Origin: Frankia sp. QA3
GTDB taxonomy: Bacteria; Actinomycetota; Actinomycetes; Frankiales; Frankiaceae
Direction: 5' to 3'
Assembly (NCBI RefSeq): GCF_000262465.1
Contig: NZ_CM001489.1
Coordinates: forward strand, 442,546-506,545
Length of the DNA: 64,000 bases
The translations under genes were made by a program, and so were the position numbers. Shown in pieces: positions 58,134-64,000 of this stretch. Below the pieces are notes generated by a model. The model was not told where the DNA came from, searched no databases, and was given only the letters and a program-made list of their open reading frames with translations. Position 1 is the first letter of the stretch, and every line of letters begins with the position of its first letter.

Positions 58134-61052
58134 TCAGAGCGTGACGCGGCGGACGATGGGCAGCCGTGAGCGGGTGAACAACCAGCCGCACGCCACGGCC
58201 ACGAGCGGCACGAGCACGACGATGCTGGTCAGGCTCAGCCAGGGCGGGACGAACTCCCAGCTCGGGTCGAACGTCCCGGAACCGTGGCGTTGCATCCAGA
58301 TCAACGCGAGGCCGGGCACCGCGCCGGCCACGACCCCCATCACCGCCCCGGTGCCGGCGATCACCGCGGCCTGGCTGGCGGCCAGCCGGCGGCGTACCCC
58401 CGGGCTTGCCCCCACGGCGGCGAGCGTCGCCAGGTCGGCGCGGCCGTCTGTCGCGGCGAGTCCGACGGCGATGCCGGTGGCGCCGAGGGTGATCACGGCG
58501 GCCGCGACCGCCAGTGCCAACAACCCGATGCCGTAGGCGCTCTGATAGCCGCGTTCGACGACGAGGCCGTTGTCGATTCCGGCGTCCGCCAGTGCCGAGT
58601 CCGCCCGCTGCGCCTCGGACGCCGTGGGCACACGAGTCGTGCTGGCGACCACCGCGCCGGGAATGACCGAGTACCCCCGCGCCAGTACCAGCGCCGGTGG
58701 CACGACGACCATGTCGATCGGGGTACCGCCGGTGCGCTCGACGAGCCTGGCGGGCAGGACGAGAGTCCGTTCGCTCGACTCGGCACCGGACTGCCCGGGA
58801 TCGTACGGCGGACTGACCTTCACGACGACCTTCCCGTTCGCCTGCAGGTACCGGGGGTTCGTCACGGCGGCGACGCCGGCTGCCACGACGGCCCGGACAT
58901 CGGGGTAGCCGCCGTTGCTGGCGACGTCCAGCGCACTGCCGTCGCCCACCACGACGCCGTTATGGACCAGGACGAGCCCCCGTTCGCCACATCGTTCGTC
59001 GACCGGCGCCTTCGACGAGGCCAGGCCGGGGACGTTGCCGTAGGGGGCGTCGTCGTAGGGGGCGTCGCAGGCGATGTCGCTTCGAGGGTCGGGGTAGGCG
59101 GAGGACGAACTGCCACCGGGATCGCCTATGACGTTGATCCGCGCGACCCTGTCGATGGGCAGGTTCTCGCGCAGCAACGCCTCCGCCGGCGCGGCCGGAT
59201 GCGGCTGTTCCGGCCCGTTCGGCCCCCACCGCGTCAGGTCGAGCACCACGCCCCCGGGAGCGGCCGACGGCCGGTAGGTGAGCTGGTCGTGGTTGTCGAG
59301 CGCGGCGACGTAGAGCGAGATCGCCACCGACCCCGTGACCGCGGCCACCACCGCCCCGACGGCGGGGGCGGTGCGACCACGCTGGCGAGCCGCGTCACGC
59401 AGAGCCATCCGGGCAGCGACCGGCAGCCGCCTGGCGGCCCTGGCGACGAGTCCGACGACCGATCCCGCGGTCGCGATCAGGCCGAGTGTCACGACCGCGG
59501 TACCAGCGAGCACCGGCAGCGGCTCGACGGTGGCCGCGCCGAGCGCCGCCAGACCGGCCCCCACCGCGACCGCGACCACGCCGAGCACCGGAACTCGCCG
59601 CGGGGTGGCGAGCGGGCCTCGTCGACCGGCCAACGCCGCGACGACGTCGACCTTGCTGGCCTGCCAGGCCGGCACGACGGCGGCCGCGACGGCGGTGAGT
59701 GTCCCGACGAGGACAATGAGCGCCAGGTCGAGCAGTCGGACGTCGGTGTGCGCGAAGTCGGCTTGTTCGTAGTGCTCGAGGACCGGCAGCGCCGCCACGC
59801 CGACGCCGGCGCCGAGCCCGGCGCCGACCACGGAGGCCCCGAAACCGACGACGAGGCCGCCTGCGAGCACGATGTTGCCGATCTGCCTGCGGTTGCCTCC
59901 GCTGGCGGACACCAGGGCGAGGTGCCGGATGTTGCGCCGGGCACCGACCGCGAACGCCGGCCCGGCCAGCAGCGCGACCTCGAGCAACACCAGGCCGACG
60001 ACCGTGGCGGCGACCGCCACGTCGAGAGCGGCGGAGGCGCCGGAACTGCCCGGCACCTCGGGCACGTCGCTCGCGGGAGGCGGATCGGCGAACACCGCCC
60101 GGCTCACCACGACCGCACCCAGCCGGTTCAGGCGCAGCACGTCGTTCCAGGTGACGGGGTTCGGACCCGCTGCGTACAGCGTGTCGCCGCCGAAACTCAG
60201 GGTGCCGTCGGCTGGCAGCAGGCTCGGCATGCCAAGCACCGTCCTGATGTTGCGGTCCTCGTTGAGGCGGGCGACTCCCACCACGTCCATGACGCGTACG
60301 CGCCCCTCACCGCCGGTGGGAGGGTCGGCACTGGTGGCGGCGGGAGGTGCGGCGCCGGCGGGAGGTGCGGCGGCGGGAGGTGCGGCGCCGGCGGGGGCGG
60401 TGGTGTCGGTAGGAGCGGTGGAGTTGGCGGCCGCACGGTCCGGAAGCTCGAACCGCATGGTGTCGCCGACCCGGACGCCGAAGTGCCTGGCGAACGAGGC
60501 CGTCACCGTGACCTCGCCCTCCTTCGCCGGCAGTCGGCCCGAGGTGATATCGACCAGGCCCGCGAGGCTGGGGTCGGTCCAGTCGGCCTGGCGCAGGTTC
60601 GCCCGAACGAATCGGCTGCCGCCGCGGGCGCCGGAGTCGTCGATCCGGAACCGCGCGTCGTAGGCGTCGTGCACGGTGACGAGCCGGTCCCCGGGCGGCA
60701 ACGCCGCGGCGAGGTCGGCCCGCGCCTGCTCGACGTCCGGCAGATGGGCCGGCCAGCCCGCGTCGGGGTCGACCGGACCGGTGGTCTCGGCGTCGGGGCT
60801 CTGCGCCATGGGGAGTCCGAAATGCCAGCCGTCGAACCGTGCCTGCAGCTCGGGGTGAGCGCCGAGCTTGCGCCAGAGGTGCTCCGAAGGGCCGTCGTCT
60901 GCCGATCGGGTGATGACGTCGACGCCGGAGACCAGGAGGACCGGTAGCCCGATCATCACGGCGACCAGCAGCGTGCGGCCTTTGGCGCGCAGCGCGTCGC
61001 GCCGGGCGACCCGCAGGGCCGCCCGGCCGGCGGGGAATCCAAGCTTCGTCAC
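58134..61052 (-). CDS. FtsX-type ABC transporter permease
   Basis: 972 aa from GTG 61052, overlapping the ATPase stop by 4 bp. The N-terminal helix (LLVAVMIGLPVLLVSGV) is followed by a large extracytoplasmic MacB-like domain. A first FtsX domain (about 330-540) starts ARRNIRHLALVSASGGNRRQIGNIVLAGG. A second extracytoplasmic domain has four Cys. A C-terminal FtsX domain includes ATDGRADLATLAAVGASPGVRRRLAASQA. A Pro/Ala repeat (PPAAAPPAG) interrupts the first periplasmic-like domain. Likely lipid, peptide or drug export or signalling, repressed by PadR. Confidence 0.92.
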   Translation of the reverse strand: MTKLGFPAGRAALRVARRDALRAKGRTLLVAVMIGLPVLLVSGVDVITRSADDGPSEHLWRKLGAHPELQARFDGWHFGLPMAQSPDAETTGPVDPDAGWPAHLPDVEQARADLAAALPPGDRLVTVHDAYDARFRIDDSGARGGSRFVRANLRQADWTDPSLAGLVDITSGRLPAKEGEVTVTASFARHFGVRVGDTMRFELPDRAAANSTAPTDTTAPAGAAPPAAAPPAGAAPPAATSADPPTGGEGRVRVMDVVGVARLNEDRNIRTVLGMPSLLPADGTLSFGGDTLYAAGPNPVTWNDVLRLNRLGAVVVSRAVFADPPPASDVPEVPGSSGASAALDVAVAATVVGLVLLEVALLAGPAFAVGARRNIRHLALVSASGGNRRQIGNIVLAGGLVVGFGASVVGAGLGAGVGVAALPVLEHYEQADFAHTDVRLLDLALIVLVGTLTAVAAAVVPAWQASKVDVVAALAGRRGPLATPRRVPVLGVVAVAVGAGLAALGAATVEPLPVLAGTAVVTLGLIATAGSVVGLVARAARRLPVAARMALRDAARQRGRTAPAVGAVVAAVTGSVAISLYVAALDNHDQLTYRPSAAPGGVVLDLTRWGPNGPEQPHPAAPAEALLRENLPIDRVARINVIGDPGGSSSSAYPDPRSDIACDAPYDDAPYGNVPGLASSKAPVDERCGERGLVLVHNGVVVGDGSALDVASNGGYPDVRAVVAAGVAAVTNPRYLQANGKVVVKVSPPYDPGQSGAESSERTLVLPARLVERTGGTPIDMVVVPPALVLARGYSVIPGAVVASTTRVPTASEAQRADSALADAGIDNGLVVERGYQSAYGIGLLALAVAAAVITLGATGIAVGLAATDGRADLATLAAVGASPGVRRRLAASQAAVIAGTGAVMGVVAGAVPGLALIWMQRHGSGTFDPSWEFVPPWLSLTSIVVLVPLVAVACGWLFTRSRLPIVRRVTL

Positions 61053-61984
61053 CGCTCGGCTCCGCCCGGCGTGCTCCCGCTGTCGCCGCTGCTCTCCCCG
61101 TCGGCCCGTCCGGGGTCGGCCCGTCCGGGGTCGGCCCGTCCGGGGTCGGCCCGCCCAGGGGCGAACGGCGGGCCGTCGGAGGGTCGGCTTCCGGGCGGGC
61201 GGGTCAACGTGCCGTCGAGCAGGGACTCGGGGGTCGACGGTTCGCCGGTGGAGTCGACCGCCATGCCGTCGCGCAGGAACACCACCCGGTCGGCCCAACC
61301 GGCGTGCCGTGCCTCGTGGGTGACGAGGAGGCCGGCGGCGCCGGCGTCGCAGCGGGCACGGAGCACCCGCATCACCTCGCCGCTGGTCGCCGAGTCGAGC
61401 GCGCCGGTCGGCTCGTCCGCCAGCACGAGCCGCCGGGGGCCCACCAGCGCGCGGGCGATCGCGACGCGCTGCTGCTGGCCGCCGGACATCTGGTCGGGAA
61501 ACCTGTCGGCGAGCTCGGCCACGCCCACTTCGGCCAGGGCGGCCACGGCCTCCTTGTGCGCCTTGCGCGTGGCCACGCCGTCGAGTTCCCGGGGGAGCGC
61601 GACGTTCTCGGCCGCGGTCAGCGCCGGAACGAGATTGAGATCCTGGAAGACGTAGCCGAGGCTGCGTCGACGCAGCGCCGCGAGCGCCCTGGCGGACAGC
61701 CGTCCCAGCGCCGTCCCGTCGACGAACACGTCGCCCGACGTCGCGGTGTCGAGCCCGCCCGCCAACGTCAGCAGGGTGGACTTGCCCGAGCCGGACGGGC
61801 CCATCACGGCCACCAGCTCCCCGGGGTAGACGGCGAGGTCCAGCCCACGCAGCGCGACGACCTGGGTCGCGCCACCGCCGTGGACGCGGGTCACGCCGCG
61901 CAGGTGGAGCACCGGGGCCGACGCGGGAGGGGCCGCGCCGTGGGGCACGGGCTCCGGCATTCGAGGGGGCGCGATCGAGGTCAA
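61049..61984 (-). CDS. ABC transporter ATP-binding protein (MacB/LolD type)
   Basis: 311 aa from TTG 61984, which overlaps the PadR stop as TTGA; ATG 61960 is an alternative. Walker A is GPSGSGKS, the Q-loop is in YVFQDLNLVPALTAAEN, the signature is MSGGQQQR, Walker B is RLVLADEP and the H-loop is LLVTHEARH. The C-terminal tail holds four GRADP repeats from a 15-bp tandem array. It energises the FtsX permease encoded just downstream. Confidence 0.94.
   Translation of the reverse strand: MTSIAPPRMPEPVPHGAAPPASAPVLHLRGVTRVHGGGATQVVALRGLDLAVYPGELVAVMGPSGSGKSTLLTLAGGLDTATSGDVFVDGTALGRLSARALAALRRRSLGYVFQDLNLVPALTAAENVALPRELDGVATRKAHKEAVAALAEVGVAELADRFPDQMSGGQQQRVAIARALVGPRRLVLADEPTGALDSATSGEVMRVLRARCDAGAAGLLVTHEARHAGWADRVVFLRDGMAVDSTGEPSTPESLLDGTLTRPPGSRPSDGPPFAPGRADPGRADPGRADPGRADGESSGDSGSTPGGAER
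61101..61160. repeat. 15-bp tandem repeat, four copies
   Basis: TCGGCCCGTCCGGGG is exact at 61101, 61116 and 61131, with a diverged fourth copy at 61146. It encodes GRADP repeats in the ABC ATPase tail. Confidence 0.9.
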
Positions 61985-62622
61985 CGTCCGCTCTTTTCGG
62001 TCGTGGCCGCGTCTGGGCGGCCTGGCGAGGACAGGGCCGTGGTCGGTGCGGCCGGCGAGGGGGCACCGCTCGGGCTGGTGCCCGTGCGGGCAGCCCGGCG
62101 GGCCGCCCGATCGAGCCGGGCCTCGACGTGGTCGAGCCAGCGGATCTCGGCCTCGGCGGCGAACACGAGGCTGTCGAGCACGAGCAGCCAGGCGGTGTCG
62201 TTCGACTCGTCGGCCTGGCGGCTCAGCCTGGTGTACTGCTGCACCGCGCGCATCGTCTCGGTGCGCTGGCGCTGGACGACCATCGCCACGTCGATGCCGG
62301 GCAGCGTGACCGCGAGCGCGAGTTTGATCGCCAGCTCGTCTCGGGCCGGAGCGTGGCGGGTGACCGGCGCCGACCACCATTTTTCGGTCTCGGCGCGGCC
62401 GGACTCGGTGAGCTGGTAGACGGCCGTCTGGTCATCGGCGTGCCCGGTGGTGTCCGCCGGCTCGACGAGCCCGTCACGTTCGAGCCGCTGCAGCGTGGTG
62501 TAGACCTGTCCGACGTTGAGCGGCCAGGTCGAGCCCGTCCGCGTCTCGAATTCCGCCCTGAGCTGGTAGCCGTACATCGGGCGCTCGGCGAGCAACGCCA
62601 ACAGCCCGTGCCGGATCGACAT
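61981..62622 (-). CDS. PadR-family transcriptional repressor
   Basis: 213 aa from ATG 62622 with GGGAGG seven bases upstream. PadR winged helix: IRHGLLALLAERPMYGYQLRAEFETRTG, NVGQVYTTLQRLERDGLVEP and YQLTESGRAE. A C-terminal Vir-like helical dimerisation domain follows (about 100-185). It heads the operon with the ABC ATPase and FtsX permease and very likely represses its own promoter, which carries a large inverted repeat. Confidence 0.94.
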   Translation of the reverse strand: MSIRHGLLALLAERPMYGYQLRAEFETRTGSTWPLNVGQVYTTLQRLERDGLVEPADTTGHADDQTAVYQLTESGRAETEKWWSAPVTRHAPARDELAIKLALAVTLPGIDVAMVVQRQRTETMRAVQQYTRLSRQADESNDTAWLLVLDSLVFAAEAEIRWLDHVEARLDRAARRAARTGTSPSGAPSPAAPTTALSSPGRPDAATTEKSGR

Positions 62623-62650
62623 CACGCCTCCCTGTGCCTGTACCTGCATC

Positions 62651-62674
62651 GGTACCTGCCTAGCGGCAGGTACC
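62651..62674. promoter_or_regulatory. inverted-repeat operator upstream of padR
   Basis: GGTACCTGCC (62651-62660) and GGCAGGTACC (62665-62674) are exact inverse complements with a TAGC spacer, 28 bp before the padR start. Extra half-sites with the GTACCTG core flank it on both sides. Confidence 0.75.
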
Positions 62675-62741
62675 TGTCGGGTACGGCGTACCTGGTATTC
62701 GCATACTCGGTATGGTCTAACCCTTTCGGGGCACTATACGC

Positions 62742-62754
62742 GGTATGGCATACC
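62742..62754. promoter_or_regulatory. second palindrome in the padR promoter region
   Basis: GGTATG and CATACC flank one G. Several GGTAT/ATACC half-sites occur between 62690 and 62760, a locally A/T-rich patch likely to contain the promoter. Confidence 0.5.
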
Positions 62755-63117
62755 CGGTATCTATCCTCGGGTCACCGGAGTGAGGTCGCGAGTGTCGCGT
62801 GGGCGACAGGACGGTCGAGGTCGTTCCCGTCGAGCGCCGTCGGCGCGAGGTCCTTCGCCGACGGGGGTCAAGGCTGCTTTGAGGGGTTGCCCCGGGCGCT
62901 GTCCGCGCGTGCCGGCCAGTCGTCAGTCCGGGACTGTTGCGACTCCTGGAAGTCGACGACAGCCTCGCCGTGCAGCGTGGCCCATCGACCACGAGGACGT
63001 GCGCGAAGCCGCTCGCCAATACACCAAATGTGACCGGTGATTCTGCTGATGAACCTGGCCCGCCGTCTGGCCGACGTCTTCGACCGTCTTGTTTGGGGTT
63101 TGTCCTTGTTCGGGGTT

Positions 63118-63148
63118 CGTCGGCTCGTCGGCTCGTCGGCTCGTCGGC
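63118..63148. repeat. 8-bp tandem repeat, four copies
   Basis: CGTCGGCT is repeated three times exactly plus seven bases of a fourth copy, non-coding. Confidence 0.85.
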
Positions 63149-63240
63149 GGGGTCGCTTCGCACACAGCCGGACGCGCAGAACGGTTACCGGCTGGATGCG
63201 CGGCCGGACGCCCCGGCTCCCGGCTCCCGGGTCCCGGGTC

Positions 63241-63284
63241 CCGGCTGCCCCGCCGGGCGGTGGTTCGCCCGGCGCGGCAGCCGG
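63241..63284 (-). terminator. long hairpin terminator of the spo0M gene
   Basis: CCGGCTGCC (63241-63249) pairs with GGCAGCCGG (63276-63284). After one C/C mismatch CGCCGGGCG (63251-63259) pairs with CGCCCGGCG (63266-63274), with a 6-nt loop. It lies six bases beyond the stop codon. Confidence 0.85.
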
Positions 63285-63290
63285 CGGGAA

Positions 63291-64000
63291 TCAGAACCAG
63301 CCGCGGCGGCGGCCGAGGTGCTCGAGCTGCTGGTGCAGCAGGCCGCCGAGCGCGTGGCGGTCGGTGTCGTGGTGGGCGAGGCGGAAGCGGCTGAGCTCGT
63401 CGTGGCCGGAGGACAGCAGCCCGCCGCGGCGGTCGGCCTCCAACACGACGTCCATCCCGGCGCCGTCGACGAGGAAGGTCACCTCCAGCTCGGAGATCCG
63501 CCGGGCGTACTCGCCGGCCGGCTTGAGCTCGATCTCCTGGTAGAAGGGCAGGTCGGAGCCGCTGAGGTGGCCCTTCTCGACGTCCGCGGACCGGAAGTGG
63601 AAGCCGAGGTCGCCCAGGGCCGCCAGCACCGCCTCCTGCACCGGCAGCGGATGCACGCCCACCGGGTCCAGATCGCCCGGGTCGACCGCTCCGGGGATCG
63701 CCAGCTTCGTCCGCACCCCGATCTTCATGCCGTGCAGGTGCCAGCCGCCGACGTCGGTGATCGGTGTCTGCCACGGCACGGGCAGCTCGAACCGGCCGCT
63801 GATCTGCTGTCCGGGGTTGATCGTGAAGCCGCCGCCGACCTGCTGGGTGCCGAAGGTGACCTGCTCGTACCAGGTCGAGTCGTCCCGCTCGACCTCGACG
63901 GTCGCCTCCAACGCGACGAGGACCTTCTCGATCTCCTGGTCGACCTTGCCGCCGGTGATCGTCGTCGTGCCGGTCACCACGTGACCCGGCAGCGTCTCCG
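63291..64000 (-). CDS. Spo0M-family (arrestin-like) protein, 5' end outside window
   Basis: The frame runs off the window end; the last bases read ETLPGHVVTGTTTITGGKVDQEIEKVLVALEATVEVE, the internal start of a Spo0M arrestin-like N-domain. So the GTG at 63980 is not the true start. Further family blocks: FELPVPWQTPIT, LAIPGAVDPGDLDPVGVHPLP, FYQEIELKP and MDVVLEADRRGGLLSSGHDELSRFRLAH. In Bacillus Spo0M modulates sporulation; actinobacterial roles are not clear. Confidence 0.9.
   Translation of the reverse strand, partial: ETLPGHVVTGTTTITGGKVDQEIEKVLVALEATVEVERDDSTWYEQVTFGTQQVGGGFTINPGQQISGRFELPVPWQTPITDVGGWHLHGMKIGVRTKLAIPGAVDPGDLDPVGVHPLPVQEAVLAALGDLGFHFRSADVEKGHLSGSDLPFYQEIELKPAGEYARRISELEVTFLVDGAGMDVVLEADRRGGLLSSGHDELSRFRLAHHDTDRHALGGLLHQQLEHLGRRRGWF

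Larger units (their letters stand above)
62623..63290. other. intergenic region, 668 bp
   Basis: Its left part (to about 62770) is the padR promoter with the two palindromes. The right part has an 8-bp repeat (CGTCGGCT, four copies at 63118-63148) and the spo0M terminator. No convincing gene between. Confidence 0.5.

Noticed and set aside
58284..60947. 887-residue open frame on the plus strand
   Set aside because: Antisense to the FtsX permease; composition typical of a shadow frame and no domain recognisable.

Overview
This is a very GC-rich (roughly 70-75%), gene-dense actinobacterial chromosome segment. GTG starts are common, ATGA/GTGA gene overlaps are frequent, and GC-rich hairpins without U-tracts end many transcripts. 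The gene set (InhA-type enoyl reductase, ferrochelatase with C-terminal cysteines, DUF3090/DUF3099/DUF5685/TIGR02611 proteins, MgtA-like mannosyltransferase, ArfA-like OmpA protein, Spo0M) fits a Frankia-like actinomycete. That genus-level call is an inference from style and content, not from a search.

Layout. 0-2.7 kb: two related membrane proteins with long disordered N-termini. 3-10 kb (minus strand): orphan NarL-type regulator, DUF5685 protein with a Cys/Asp tail, EgtE-like PLP enzyme, L-2-hydroxyglutarate oxidase and a GH15 glycosidase. 10.3-13.5 kb: small membrane proteins and a KhtT/KhtU-type cation:proton antiporter pair. 13.6-21.3 kb: fatty-acid and heme genes (fabI/inhA, fabG, hemH), with fabI separated from fabG by a divergent AceE-like protein and a DUF167 gene. 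21.3-25.6 kb (minus strand): a four-gene operon of two GT4 glycosyltransferases, an SGNH hydrolase and an unknown. 25.9-33.5 kb: DUF3099, SAM hydroxide adenosyltransferase, urate oxidase, L,D-transpeptidase, PAP2 protein and an OmpA protein.

33.5-35.4 kb is an iron-storage locus: encapsulated ferritin with a C-terminal targeting peptide, the encapsulin shell, then an IdeR/DtxR-like box and a bacterioferritin-associated ferredoxin. After a urtB relic come an alpha/beta hydrolase, two unknowns, an Sll1717-type P-loop ATPase and a compositionally bizarre GntR regulator with a TTA codon. 41.8-45.7 kb holds a double-hotdog thioesterase and the peroxide module ahpC-ahpD with divergent oxyR.

46.1-53.4 kb is the most interesting stretch: a COG2170 carboxylate-amine ligase fused to a circularly permuted ATP-grasp enzyme, an N-acetylglutaminylglutamine-type amidotransferase, and a frame-disrupted S9 peptidase, flanked by acetyltransferases. 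It looks like a variant pathway for a small amidated peptide. 54.8-57.9 kb is a histidine kinase/response regulator/DUF4097 operon. 58.1-62.6 kb is a PadR-ABC-FtsX operon with a clear inverted-repeat operator. The window ends inside a Spo0M gene.

A recurrent feature is short perfect tandem arrays, mostly of 15 or 18 bp, scattered through coding and non-coding DNA. I saw no tRNA, rRNA, CRISPR array, intact insertion sequence or prophage.
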